Assembly: GCA_963816435.1 (NCBI GenBank) | Contig: CAWFKS010000005.1 | Coordinates: 124,001 to 188,000, forward strand | From: CAWFKS01 sp963816435 | Lineage (GTDB): Bacteria > Pseudomonadota > Alphaproteobacteria > Rhizobiales > Rhizobiaceae | DNA length: 64,000 nucleotides | Reading direction: 5' to 3' | Part shown: in pieces, positions 10,406-19,971 of the stretch | Position numbering within the stretch: the first letter of the stretch is position 1 | How the letters are laid out: the number at the start of each line of letters is the position of its first letter | Program-made: the position numbers and the translations under genes | The notes under the pieces: model-generated | What the model was told of the DNA's origin: nothing | Database searches by the model: none | Seen by the model: only the letters and a program-made list of their open reading frames with translations

Positions 10406-11537
10406 ATGCGCACCGAAACCGAAAACATGGTCGACGAAATCAAGCAGGCGATCGCCCTGCTGAGGAGGCATCTTTGACTGGGATCAGGCGCTGAAGCGAC
10501 TTGATTACCTGAACATGCGCGCCGAGGACGCGGAACTCTGGAACGATCCTAACGAAGCGCAGAAGCTGATGCGCGAGCGTCAGAGCCTCGATGACAACAT
10601 CACGGCGATCAAGGGGCTGTCGCAGGCGCTGGACGACAATGTCGAGCTCATCGAACTCGGCGAGGAGGAAGGCGACGAGGGCGTCGTTTCCGAGGCGGAG
10701 ACAGCCATCCGGTCGCTGTCGGGCGAAATTCGCGCACGCCAGGTGCAGACGCTGCTGTCGGGCGAGGCCGATTCCAACGACAGCTATCTCGAGGTGCATG
10801 CCGGCGCTGGCGGAACCGAGAGCCAGGACTGGGCGCAGATGCTTCTGCGCATGTATACCCGCTGGGCTGAACGCCACCGCATGAAGGTCGACGTTCTCGA
10901 AGTCCACGAGGGCGAGGAAGCGGGCATCAAGTCCGCCACGGTGCTGATCAAGGGGCAGAACGCCTACGGCTTCCTCAAGACCGAATCGGGAGTGCACCGG
11001 CTGGTCCGTATCTCGCCATACGACAGCAATGCGCGCCGCCACACCTCGTTTGCCAGCATCTGGGTCTATCCGGTAATCGACGACACGATCGAGATCGATA
11101 TTCCCGATTCCGATGTGCGCATCGACACGTACCGGTCATCGGGCGCCGGTGGCCAGCACGTAAACACGACCGACTCCGCTGTCCGTATCACCCACATACC
11201 GACTGGAATCGCGGTTGCCTGCCAGGCAGAGCGCTCACAGCACAAGAATCGGGCGAAGGCCTGGGAAATGCTGCGCTCGCGCCTCTACGAGGAAGAGCTG
11301 AAGAAGCGCGAGGCCGAAGCGAGCGCAACCGAAGCCTCCAAGACCGACATCGGCTGGGGCCACCAGATCCGCTCCTACGTGTTGCAGCCCTACCAGCTCG
11401 TGAAGGATCTCAGGACCGGGATGGAGAACACCAGCCCGCAATCCGTGCTCGACGGCGATCTCGACGAGTTCATGGAGGCGGCACTGGCGCTGCGCATCGA
11501 AGGCGGCAACGCGCAACCAGTCGAGGACATCGATTAG
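10406..11537 (+). CDS. prfB: peptide chain release factor 2, expressed by programmed +1 frameshift
   Basis: RF2, which terminates translation at UGA and UAA. Frame 1 starts at ATG 10406 (MRTETENM...LLRRHL) and hits TGA at 10475-10477 after 23 codons. Slipping one base forward continues with DWDQALKRLDYLN and stays open to 11537. The GGQ catalytic loop is seen in SSGAGGQHVNTTDSAV, and the codon-recognition element is SPY in RISPYDSNARRHTSF, a Tyr in place of the E. coli SPF. Total is about 376 residues. Since the stop that is read through is UGA, low RF2 raises frameshifting, a self-regulating loop. Confidence 0.95.
10463..10478 (+). promoter_or_regulatory. prfB recoding site (SD-like AGGAGG plus CTT TGA C)
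   Basis: AGGAGG at 10463-10468 lies three bases before CTT TGA C at 10472-10478, the classic arrangement in which an internal Shine-Dalgarno pairing pushes the ribosome +1 at the slippery CUU followed by a poorly terminated UGA-C. Confidence 0.9.
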
Positions 11538-11546
11538 CCTGAGCGG

Positions 11547-12896
11547 CTACAGAAGGCGGCTGACCTTGTTTCCGGCCTTCAGGAAGGGCAGGGGATTCAC
11601 CGCCTTGCCATCCTTGCGCACCTCGTAGTGCAGATGCGGCCCGGTGGAGCGGCCGCTGGAGCCGCTCTTTCCGACGATGGTCGAGCGGTCGACATGGTCG
11701 CCGACGCTGACCAGGATCTTCGACAGGTGAGCATAGCGGGTTTTCACGCCGTTGCCGTGGTCGACCTCGACCATGCGACCGTAGCCGCCGTTCCAGCCCG
11801 CCTTGGTAACGGTCCCCGTGCCTGAGGGGTGCACGTCGTGTCCGTAGGGCACGCGGAAATCCATGCCGGAGTGCAATGCCGGCTTGCCCAGGATCGGATC
11901 TCGCCGCACGCCGAAGCCGCTGGAAACCCCGAAGCCCCGCGCCGGATTGTCGATCGGCGCGGTCGCCGCGACAGTCTTGATCGCGTCCAGCCGGTCGAGC
12001 GCCTCGTCGAGCGCCTGCACCTGCACCTCGAACGAGGAGGGGGCGTTGTCGACCGGCAGCAGCGGTCCGCCCATATCCGAGTTTCCGTAGTTCGGGTCTA
12101 CCTTCAGCCCCGCCGATTCGATGGCCTCGGTAATCGCGTCGGCGCGTTTGTCGGCATTGTCGGTGAGCGTGGCGATTCGCGTAATCTGGTCTGCTTCGAT
12201 GTCGCGCAGCGACTTGTTGATCGCGACGAACAGGCGGTCGGCATGGTCCGCGGCAGATTCTTTGGCTCCAGCCTTGTCACGCGACCAGAACGAAAGTGCG
12301 GTGGAGGCGGTTTCAGTAGGTGCCACGCTTCCCGTCGGCGCAAGGTCGAGCGACATCGACAGGCGGGCCATCTTGGGCTGCGACGAGGCGTCTATGGCGG
12401 CGCGCTTTTCGGGCCTCTCTTCCGGAACAGGCGCCGCGGCGGGCAGCCCCGCTTCCTTTTCGGCGCGTTCGAGGATGGGTTCCAGGCGGCCGTGGCGGCG
12501 CGTAAGCAGCGCCTGGCGTTGAAGCAGTTCGCTTACCTTGTTCTCGACGAGCTGCTGATCGAGCAGTTGGCGGCTGGTGATGCGGTCGACCTGCGCCCTC
12601 AGTGCCGAGATACGGTCCTCGTAGGCCTGCTGAACCTGCGCCTGGCGGGCAGCCGCCGCGCCCATGAGGTTGTCGCGAAACACCAGGTAACTGGTGGCGA
12701 GAAGGTATCCGATAGCGATGGCCGCCAGGGCGGAGCCGGCCAGCGCGGCAAGCCACGGCCTGACGGTGAAATGTCGGATTCGGTCGCCGCTTGCTATGAT
12801 GACGGTATGCGGTTCCCGCCTTCTGCCGAACACCGCTGTCTGGCGCGTATCAGTCACGAATAAGACAACCCGGTCACTGAAATAACTGCCAGGCAT
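11547..12896 (-). CDS. M23 family metallopeptidase (LytM-type), membrane-anchored
   Basis: A 449-residue envelope protein: a cytoplasmic N-terminus, one membrane segment (about residues 47-72), a periplasmic coiled-coil region (about 85-150, heptad-like QAQVQQAYEDRISALRAQV), a variable linker, and a C-terminal M23 domain. The zinc-site motifs are intact: HSGMDFRVP and the HLHYEV pair, so it is probably an active peptidoglycan endopeptidase rather than a degenerate EnvC/NlpD-like activator. The ATG at 12896 lacks an obvious Shine-Dalgarno; a GTG at 12857 (VTDTRQTAVFG) is an alternative start. It converges on prfB with only nine bases between stop codons and lies downstream of bcp on the same strand. 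Confidence 0.85.
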   Translation of the reverse strand: MPGSYFSDRVVLFVTDTRQTAVFGRRREPHTVIIASGDRIRHFTVRPWLAALAGSALAAIAIGYLLATSYLVFRDNLMGAAAARQAQVQQAYEDRISALRAQVDRITSRQLLDQQLVENKVSELLQRQALLTRRHGRLEPILERAEKEAGLPAAAPVPEERPEKRAAIDASSQPKMARLSMSLDLAPTGSVAPTETASTALSFWSRDKAGAKESAADHADRLFVAINKSLRDIEADQITRIATLTDNADKRADAITEAIESAGLKVDPNYGNSDMGGPLLPVDNAPSSFEVQVQALDEALDRLDAIKTVAATAPIDNPARGFGVSSGFGVRRDPILGKPALHSGMDFRVPYGHDVHPSGTGTVTKAGWNGGYGRMVEVDHGNGVKTRYAHLSKILVSVGDHVDRSTIVGKSGSSGRSTGPHLHYEVRKDGKAVNPLPFLKAGNKVSRLL

Positions 12897-12963
12897 TACA
12901 CAATGTTAGGGTTAACAAAGATTTTCAGCGTGCGCGGTTCGCCTTAACGTCGCACTGCGGCTG

Positions 12964-13434
12964 CTACTTCAGCTTTCGCGCCGCTTCCAGCACTGCCGCC
13001 GCGTGTCCCGGCACTTTCACCTTGCGCCAGGCGTCGACGATCTGCCCGTCCGAGCCAATCAGGAAGGTCGAGCGTTCGACGCCCATGTATTTGCGGCCGT
13101 ACATGCTCTTTTCGACCCAGACGCCATATTCGCCGAGGGTCGCCTTTTCCTCGTCCGAGACAAGGATGACGTCGAGGCCGTGCTTGGCCTTGAATTTGGC
13201 GTGGCTCTTGATGCTATCGGGGGACATGCCGACCACCACCGCCCCAACTTCGTCGAATTCACCCTTCATGGCGGAGAAATCGAGCGCTTCCGCCGTGCAC
13301 CCGCTGGTATCGTCCTTCGGATAGAAGAACAGCACGACGGGCTTGCCGCGCAGATCCGAGAGCCTGAGCATGCCGCCGCCCTCGCGCGGAAGCTCGAAAT
13401 CCGGTGCCTGGTCGCCTGCTGCGGGAGTGGGCAT
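12964..13434 (-). CDS. bcp: thiol peroxidase, Bcp/PrxQ family, single-cysteine form
   Basis: Peroxiredoxin of 156 residues starting at MPTPAAGDQAPDF (ATG 13432-13434); the longer open frame to 13551 lacks family similarity. It has the thioredoxin fold strand VVLFFYPKDDTSGCTAEA, where the Cys is the peroxidatic residue. Typical Bcp has a resolving Cys five residues later; here that position is Leu and no other Cys exists in the protein, so it must use an external thiol. It reduces hydroperoxides in the cytoplasm. Divergent from the DUF3971 gene, and 67 bases upstream of the M23 gene on the same strand. Confidence 0.9.
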   Translation of the reverse strand: MPTPAAGDQAPDFELPREGGGMLRLSDLRGKPVVLFFYPKDDTSGCTAEALDFSAMKGEFDEVGAVVVGMSPDSIKSHAKFKAKHGLDVILVSDEEKATLGEYGVWVEKSMYGRKYMGVERSTFLIGSDGQIVDAWRKVKVPGHAAAVLEAARKLK

Positions 13435-13527
13435 GTCAATTCTCTCGTTGCGTTTCGCCTTGGCGTGGCTGGATATAATGGCAGAGGCGGATTCGTCCAT
13501 TCCTGTTTGGCAGTGACGGAAACCGGT

Positions 13528-16500
13528 GTGGATCAAGAGGTCCCCAGACACGAAAAGATCAGGTTCAGGCGGCGCGAGATTTCCAGTCTCAATTCGCTGC
13601 CGTCCGCTGGTGCGCCGCGGCTGCGCTGGTCGGCTTCCATCGGCGTGGCGCTGCGCCGCGCAGCACTGGTTGCGCTGACGCTCGTCCTTGTCCTTTTGGG
13701 CATAACCGCCGGCGGGCTCTACCTGGTCGGCGCCACGGGGGTCGGCAACGAAAGGCTGCGCACCGAGGCCGAGGCAGCGATCGCCCGCACGATCGGCCTT
13801 CCGGTGGACGTCAAGATCGGGCGGCTGCGCCTGTCACTGGATGGCGTTCGGCTGGTGGCGCTCGAACTGCGCGACGTCGAAGTGGAAGCACGCGATACCG
13901 GCAAACCCATGCTGAATGCGGCTTCCCTGCGATTCGGGCTGAGGCTCGTGCCGCTCCTTTCCGGCAGGCTGGAGTTCGGCAGCGCCAAGGTGAGCGCCGC
14001 CACGCTCGACGTGTCCGATCTGCCGGGACGCTCCGGCGCCAGCCCGCTCGACCGCTTCACTGATGCCGACGGTCTGGTCGAGCCGGACCGGATTTCGTCG
14101 GCCGTCTTCGCCGCAGTCGATTCGGTGGCAAGGACGCTGGTCGCGGCGGGGCGCGGCACCATCGACGTGCGCAACGTCACACTCCGCTCGGGTGCTGATT
14201 CCGGCGCTTCGTCAGTGACGATCGCCAGCGGCCGCTTCTCGCGCGACTTCTCCGGCCATGTGGCCCTCAACGTCTCTGTCGAGCTCGCCGGCCGTGAGAT
14301 TGCCGTCGACGGCCAGATGTCGGCCACTGCCGAAAGCCCGCAGCCCGACAGCTTCACCATCAGCCTGTCTTCGGGGCAGGAGCAGGCGGCATCGCAGGAT
14401 GCCGCGCCCGGCAAGGAGGGCGACACTTCGCACGTGGGTGCCTTCGACGTGAAGCTCACCGGCACCCGCAATCACGATGCCGAACGCCGGCTTACAGCCG
14501 AGGTCGGCTTCCGCGACGCCAGCGTGTGGCTGGGTGACGAGGACACTATCGGCGGCGACGGTCGCATGAAGCTGCACCTCGATGAAGGCACGAACAGGAT
14601 CGACATCGACCGGCTGGGGATCGACGTCGGCCGCAGCAGCTTCGCGTTCATGGGGACGCTGGGGGTCAGACGGGCGGAGGGGCAGGCAGGCACCCGGCCG
14701 GGCTATCGCTTCGAGCTGTTCAGCCCGGCGTCTCGCCTGGCACCGGCGGATTCGCCGGAGCCCCCCTTGGTCGCGCAGATCAGGATCAACGGCAGGATCG
14801 CCAGGGACTGGCGACGCATCGTTGCAGAGCGGCTCAGTGTGGACACGCCCTACGGCCGGGCCTTCGGCACATCGTCGATCCGCTTCGAACCCGGTCAGAC
14901 GCCGGGCATCGACCTTGCCGTCGCGGTAGCCCGGATGCCGGTCGGCTACGTCAAGCAGATATGGCCCTTCTTTTCGGCCGCCGGCGCACGCGAATGGGTG
15001 ATGGCGAACCTGTTTGGGGGCATGGTCGAAAACGGCCGGCTGCTGGTCCGCGTCGATCCCGGCCGCCTCGGCAACGGTGAGCCGCTGGATGCGCAAGAGG
15101 TGGAAGGTCATTTCGAAGTCAAGGACACGCGCTTCGACGTGGCCGGCAACATCCCGCCGATGCGGGACGCTGTGGGCGTGATCGACTTTGCCGGCACCCG
15201 CGTCGATCTCGCGTTGAAGTCGGGCACCGTCTACATGCCGAGCGGCAGAACGGTTGCCGCCAGCAACGGCACGCTGACGATGGAGGATGCCACGGTGCAT
15301 CCCCTCATCGGCAAGCTGGTCATCGACGTCGCCGGCAGCGCGCCGGCCGTTGCGGAACTGGCCGGCTACGACCCGATCAACGTGTCGCGTTTCATCGATC
15401 TGCCGCCTGGTGATCTCCATGGTGACGTCACCGGCAAGGTCAAGGCGGACATTCCGCTGCAGGACGGGATCGATGCAGCCGACCTGGACTGGCGCGTCGA
15501 GCTTGCCTACCAGAATCTGTCCGTCGCCAAGTCGTTCGACGGCCAGAAGATCGCCGAGGCCAAGGGCACGATCGTGATCGATCCCCACGCGGCGGTGATC
15601 GATGCGGCTGGTGAACTCAATGGAGTTCCCGCCGATCTCCATTTGGTGGAGCCGCTTGGTGACAGCGGCGGCGAGCGCCAGCGCAACGTCGAACTGACTT
15701 TGAACGACGAACAGCGTCAAAAGCTGGTGCCGGGACTGGATTCGATTGTCTCGGGTCCGATCGTGGTGAAGCTTTCCGCGCTGACCGGCGGCGACAACCG
15801 GATCGAGGTCGACCTGACGCAGGCGACGGTCGGAATTCCCTGGATCGGCTGGGAGAAGAAGGCCGGCGTGTCGGGCAACGCGGCGTTCGATATGAAAAGC
15901 GATGGCGGCCGCACGACGCTTTCCAATTTCCGCATGTCGGGCAAGGACTTCGAGCTCGACGGCGAGATCGACCTGAAGGACGACGATCTCGCGAACGCCC
16001 GTTTCCAGACGGTGAAGCTCAATCCCGGCGACGACGCCGACGCGAAGATCGACCGGAAAGGGAACGGCTACGTCGTCACCCTGCGCGGCAAGAGCTTCGA
16101 TGCGCGGCCGGTGATTTCGAAATATTTCGGCAAGGACGACATCGGCGGGAATGCCTCGCCGGACGAGGACGCCGGCGCTGCGACGGTCGATGTCGACGCC
16201 CAGATCGGCGAATTGCGCGGTTTTTCCGGCGAGACGGTGAAGAACGCCCGCATCGCCTATCGCGGCACCGGCTCCAGAACTGACACGATGCGCGTGACGG
16301 GAACCAGCGCCCAGGGAAACCAGCTCACCGTGATCGACACGACGGCTGGCGGCAACAGGACCGTGCAGGCGCGTGCGGGAGACGTAGGCGCCGTCCTGCG
16401 GTTCCTGAACGTTTATGATCACATCATCGGCGGCGAGGCGCTGATTACGCTCAATGGCCGCGAAGGGCAGCCATTGCGCGGCCGTGTCGAAATCAGCGAC

Positions 16501-16953
16501 TTCTTTGTCGAGAACGAGGCGAAACTCGCCTCGATTGTCTCGACGCCGCCACCCGGTGGGGATCGTTCTCTAAACCAGGCGGTCAAGCGCGATATCGACG
16601 TCTCACGCGTCCAGTTCAACCGAGGCTCCGCGGATATCGAGAAGGGCGACGGCCACCTGTCGTTGTCCAACGGCGTCGTGCGCGGGCCGATGATCGGCTC
16701 GACCTTCCAGGGCCTGCTGTTCGACAGCGACGGCAACATCAACCTCACCGGCACGTTCATGCCGGCTTATGGATTGAACCGCATCTTCGGGGAAATACCG
16801 CTGATCGGGCAGATTCTCGGCAACGGCCGCGATCGCGGTCTGATCGGCATCACCTACAGGCTGACCGGCAAGATCAGCGCGCCGAAGCTGGAGATCAACC
16901 CGCTTTCGGTGGTCGCGCCGGGCATCTTTCGCTCGATCTTTGAATACCGCTGA
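13528..16953 (+). CDS. large AsmA-like / DUF3971 envelope protein (YhdP-type)
   Basis: About 1141 residues. A short basic cytoplasmic N-terminus (EKIRFRRREISS) precedes one membrane anchor (about residues 35-60, ALVALTLVLVLLGITAGGLYLV). A very long periplasmic beta-rich region follows, with repeated strand patterns such as IDVGRSSFAFMG and FELDGEIDLKDDDLANARF. The C-terminal GTFMPAYGLNRIFGEIPLIGQILG is the conserved end of DUF3971/AsmA_2 proteins. In E. coli such proteins (YhdP, TamB, YdbH) are thought to bridge inner and outer membranes for phospholipid transport. I chose GTG 13528 with GGA upstream; GTG 13513 is possible. The open frame extends back to 13003 only because it overlaps bcp on the other strand. 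Confidence 0.8.
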   Translation: MDQEVPRHEKIRFRRREISSLNSLPSAGAPRLRWSASIGVALRRAALVALTLVLVLLGITAGGLYLVGATGVGNERLRTEAEAAIARTIGLPVDVKIGRLRLSLDGVRLVALELRDVEVEARDTGKPMLNAASLRFGLRLVPLLSGRLEFGSAKVSAATLDVSDLPGRSGASPLDRFTDADGLVEPDRISSAVFAAVDSVARTLVAAGRGTIDVRNVTLRSGADSGASSVTIASGRFSRDFSGHVALNVSVELAGREIAVDGQMSATAESPQPDSFTISLSSGQEQAASQDAAPGKEGDTSHVGAFDVKLTGTRNHDAERRLTAEVGFRDASVWLGDEDTIGGDGRMKLHLDEGTNRIDIDRLGIDVGRSSFAFMGTLGVRRAEGQAGTRPGYRFELFSPASRLAPADSPEPPLVAQIRINGRIARDWRRIVAERLSVDTPYGRAFGTSSIRFEPGQTPGIDLAVAVARMPVGYVKQIWPFFSAAGAREWVMANLFGGMVENGRLLVRVDPGRLGNGEPLDAQEVEGHFEVKDTRFDVAGNIPPMRDAVGVIDFAGTRVDLALKSGTVYMPSGRTVAASNGTLTMEDATVHPLIGKLVIDVAGSAPAVAELAGYDPINVSRFIDLPPGDLHGDVTGKVKADIPLQDGIDAADLDWRVELAYQNLSVAKSFDGQKIAEAKGTIVIDPHAAVIDAAGELNGVPADLHLVEPLGDSGGERQRNVELTLNDEQRQKLVPGLDSIVSGPIVVKLSALTGGDNRIEVDLTQATVGIPWIGWEKKAGVSGNAAFDMKSDGGRTTLSNFRMSGKDFELDGEIDLKDDDLANARFQTVKLNPGDDADAKIDRKGNGYVVTLRGKSFDARPVISKYFGKDDIGGNASPDEDAGAATVDVDAQIGELRGFSGETVKNARIAYRGTGSRTDTMRVTGTSAQGNQLTVIDTTAGGNRTVQARAGDVGAVLRFLNVYDHIIGGEALITLNGREGQPLRGRVEISDFFVENEAKLASIVSTPPPGGDRSLNQAVKRDIDVSRVQFNRGSADIEKGDGHLSLSNGVVRGPMIGSTFQGLLFDSDGNINLTGTFMPAYGLNRIFGEIPLIGQILGNGRDRGLIGITYRLTGKISAPKLEINPLSVVAPGIFRSIFEYR

Positions 16954-16971
16954 CGGCTGCGGTCCTTCCCG

Positions 16972-17406
16972 CTAGGCGTCGGCCAGGAAATCACGACCGC
17001 AGAACGCCAGGACGGCATCGAACAGAATGCCGTCATCGGTCCTGGCGATGCGGCTTTCGAGAGCGGCGCGCGTCGTCTCGAAGATGGCGGAGCCCGCTTC
17101 ATGCGTGGTGTCGAGCTTCTTGAAGCCCATCGACCACTCGGCGAATGCTCGCGAGTCGCTCTCCTTTTCGAGGAGAACCATGTAGTTGCGGTGGCGGGGA
17201 TCCCGGCTGATCCGGCCGGCCAGCGTCCGCACCACGGCGGCATCGCCCTCCAGAACCTGGATGAAGGTGCCGTTCGCGTGAAGAAGCACGCCCGTGACGC
17301 CGAGTTGCGAATTGTTCGATCGCGATACGCGCAGGATCTCGGCGAGTTCGCTGTCCTTCAGGTCGCCGACGGCGCCGCTTGCGTAGAGCAACTGGAAAAC
17401 TGGCAT
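16972..17406 (-). CDS. short BLUF-domain blue-light photoreceptor
   Basis: A 144-residue protein that is almost entirely a BLUF (sensor of blue light using FAD) domain. Spacing of the photocycle residues matches AppA: Tyr8 in LLYASGA, Asn32 in SRSNNSQ, Gln50 in TFIQVLEG, and Trp91/Met93 in EWSMGF. About 45 residues follow as a short C-terminal tail (EAGSAIFETTRAALESRI) with no output domain, as in PixD/BlrB-type proteins, which act through protein-protein contacts. It lies 77 bases downstream of tyrS on the same strand and may be transcribed with it, and it converges on the DUF3971 gene. No partner EAL or transcription regulator is adjacent. Confidence 0.92.
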   Translation of the reverse strand: MPVFQLLYASGAVGDLKDSELAEILRVSRSNNSQLGVTGVLLHANGTFIQVLEGDAAVVRTLAGRISRDPRHRNYMVLLEKESDSRAFAEWSMGFKKLDTTHEAGSAIFETTRAALESRIARTDDGILFDAVLAFCGRDFLADA

Positions 17407-17483
17407 TGCAGGTCTCTTGATGATCGTGGCTGCACTTCGGCCACGCTACCAGCCACGTCCTCCCACCCGGTTAACGGCGTCGC

Positions 17484-18739
17484 TTAAATGGGGCGCACCA
17501 GAATGTGCTTCTTGCGGCCGAGCGAGAGCTTGATCACCCCCTGCGCGGTAAGCTCGTCCATGCCGACCGTTCTGCGCTCGTCTGTGACCGCGATGTCGTT
17601 GATCCTGACGGCGCCGCCCTTCACGTGACGGCGGGCCTCGCCGTTGGAAGCCGCCAGCCCGGCAGTGACGAATAGGGAAAGCAAGCCGATGCCTGCCTTC
17701 AACTCCTCGGCTGAAATCTCGCAGGTCGGCAGCGTCTCCGCCAGGGCGCCTTCCTCGAAGGTCTTGCGCGCGGTCTCCGCCGCGGCATCGGCGGCGCCGC
17801 GGCCGTGCAGCATCGCCGTGACCTCGCTCGCAAGCACCTTCTTTCGCCTCGTTGATCTCCGCACCGTCCAGCGCGGCGAGCCGTGCCACCTCGTCGAGCG
17901 GCAACGTCGTGTAGAGTTTGAGGAACCGCTCGACGTCGGCGTCCTCTGTGTTGCGCCAGTATTGCCAGAAGTCGTAGGGCGACAGCATGTCCGGCGACAG
18001 CCAGACGGCACCGGCGGCGGTCTTGCCCATCTTGGCGCCCGAGGAGGTGGTCAGAAGCGGAGACGTCAGCGCGTAGAGCTGCGGAGTGCCCAGCCGGTGG
18101 CCGAGATCGATGCCGTTGACGATATTGCCCCACTGGTCCGAACCGCCCATCTGCAGCCGGCATTCATGACGCCTGTTGAGCTCCACGAAGTCGTAAGCCT
18201 GCAGGATCATGTAATTGAACTCGAGGAACGACAGCGACTGCTCACGGTCGAGCCTCAGCTTCACCGAATCGAACGACAGCATCCGGTTGACGGAGAAGTG
18301 CCGGCCGACATCGCGCAGGAACTCGACATAGTTCAGCGCCATCAGCCAGTCGGCATTGTTGATCATCATGGCGTCGGTCGGCCCGTCACCGAACGAAAGA
18401 TAGGAGCGGAAATTCTCCCGGATGCCGGCCAGATTGTTGGTCGATGTCGGCGGGAGTGAGCAGCTTGCGCGCTTCGTCCTTGAAGGACGGATCGCCGATC
18501 ATCGAGGTGCCGCCGCCCATCAGCGCGATCGGGCGGTGCCCCGTCTGCTGCAGCCAGTGCAGCAGCATGATCTGGATCAGCGAGCCGGCGTGAAGGCTCT
18601 TCGCCGTGGCATCGAAGCCGATATAGGCCGTCACGGTCTCCCTGGCCAGGAGCTCGTCCAGGCCCGTTTCGTCGGAAATCTGGTGAATGAAGCCGCGCTC
18701 TGAGAGAATGCGCAGGAAATCGGACTTGAAGGCAGGCAT
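17484..18739 (-). CDS. tyrS: tyrosyl-tRNA synthetase, with two apparent +1 frameshifts
   Basis: Charges tRNA-Tyr; normally essential. Three frame segments line up in order on the minus strand. The first runs from ATG 18739 (MPAFKSDFLRILSERG) through SLHAGSL, the HIGH-like motif, to LLTPADID. The second begins around NNLAGIRENF and carries QMGGSDQWGN and AKMGKT, the KMSKS-like loop. The third runs from VLASEVTAML through the S4-like RNA-binding tail ARRHVKGGAVRIND to stop at 17484. Deleting one base in the pair at 18439-18440 and one in the T run at 17842-17844 restores a single frame of about 417 residues. Divergent from anmK, as in other Rhizobiales. Confidence 0.9.
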
Positions 18740-18840
18740 GATCGGTCTTCCGGCAGGAGGAAACCGCGGGCAAGCGCGCGCGGGGACGGCGCGGCTTTAG
18801 CACTGGCGCACAACAAATCACAAGAACGGCGGGGGTTTGG

Positions 18841-19959
18841 ATGACGCTGAAATGCGCGATCGGCCTGATGAGCGGCACCTCGATGGACGGGATCGATGTC
18901 GCGCTACTGAAGACCGACGGCCACCAAAGGGTCGAGCGCGGTGCGTCCGGCTTTTTCCCGTATGAGGCCGCCTTCCGCCGGCGCATCGAAGCTTCGCTCG
19001 AAGAAGCGAGGCAGATCGGGCAGCGTGAGGAGCGACCTGGCGACCTGGCCGATCTCGAGCGCGAAATCACGCTGCGCCACGCGCGTGCCGTGGCTGAATT
19101 CCTTAGGACGCATCCGGATTCGGAAAAGCCGGAGCTGGTCGGCTTCCACGGCCAGACCGTGCTGCATCGCCCGCAGAAGCGGCTGACGGTGCAGATCGGA
19201 GACGGTGCATTGCTGGCGCGCGAAACCGGCATACGGGTGGTGTGGGACATGCGTGCCAACGACATGGCGCATGGCGGGCAGGGCGCCCCGCTTGCGCCGG
19301 CCTACCATGCCGCGCTGGCGCACTCGCTGCCGGCGGCGGAGCGCACATTTCCCGTCTGCTTCGTCAATATCGGCGGCATTTCGAACGTCACTTTCGTCCC
19401 GGAACGAGGCGATCCCGTCGCCTTTGATTCCGGGCCGGGCAACGCGCTGATCGACCAGTGGGTGGCGGGGCAGGGTGGCGTGCCGTTCGACGCCGACGGC
19501 ATGATCGCCAGCGAAGGCGTTGTCGTCTCCGCGGTCGTCGAACGCTATCTCGGCAACTCCTTCTTCGAACGATCGGGCCCTAAATCGCTCGACCGCGGCG
19601 ACTTCACGCTGGAACCGGCGGACGGCCTGGAATTGTCGGATGGAGCGCGCACGCTTGCAGCGGTGTCGGCCCGATCGATCCTGAAGGCGGTGGAACACCT
19701 GCCGGAAGTGCCGAAGCTGTGGATTGTGTGTGGCGGCGGACGAAAGAACCCGCATATCGTGGCGGACATGCGGCTGGGTGCGGAAACGACCGGGGGGCGC
19801 GTCGTGCTGGCGGAGGATGTCGGCCTCGATGGCGATGCCATGGAGGCCGAGGCCTGGGCCTACCTGGCGGTGAGGGCGAGCGAGGGCCTTCCGCTCACTT
19901 TCCCGACGACGACCGGCTGCCGGGAACCGGTGAGCGGGGGAGTGCTCAGCCCGCCCTGA
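18841..19959 (+). CDS. anmK: anhydro-N-acetylmuramic acid kinase
   Basis: Phosphorylates and opens 1,6-anhydroMurNAc released by lytic transglycosylases, feeding cell-wall recycling. The start MTLKCAIGLMSGTSMDGIDV is the family hallmark (GLMSGTSMDG with the catalytic region), followed by VGFHGQTVLHRP, FVNIGGISNVT, DSGPGNALID and IVCGGGRKNPH. Length of 372 residues is normal and the C-terminus TFPTTTGC is typical. Cytoplasmic. The divergent arrangement with tyrS is conserved in this group. Confidence 0.95.
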   Translation: MTLKCAIGLMSGTSMDGIDVALLKTDGHQRVERGASGFFPYEAAFRRRIEASLEEARQIGQREERPGDLADLEREITLRHARAVAEFLRTHPDSEKPELVGFHGQTVLHRPQKRLTVQIGDGALLARETGIRVVWDMRANDMAHGGQGAPLAPAYHAALAHSLPAAERTFPVCFVNIGGISNVTFVPERGDPVAFDSGPGNALIDQWVAGQGGVPFDADGMIASEGVVVSAVVERYLGNSFFERSGPKSLDRGDFTLEPADGLELSDGARTLAAVSARSILKAVEHLPEVPKLWIVCGGGRKNPHIVADMRLGAETTGGRVVLAEDVGLDGDAMEAEAWAYLAVRASEGLPLTFPTTTGCREPVSGGVLSPP

Positions 19960-19971
19960 GGCGCTGCGGAT

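Noticed and set aside
10406..10515. prfB as another sequencing-error frameshift
   Set aside because: The AGGAGG spacer CTT TGA C signal is the known programmed site, unlike the other eight breaks.
13003..13527. Extension of the DUF3971 frame over the bcp gene
   Set aside because: It overlaps a well-supported gene on the other strand and lacks family similarity; the anchor segment begins after 13528.
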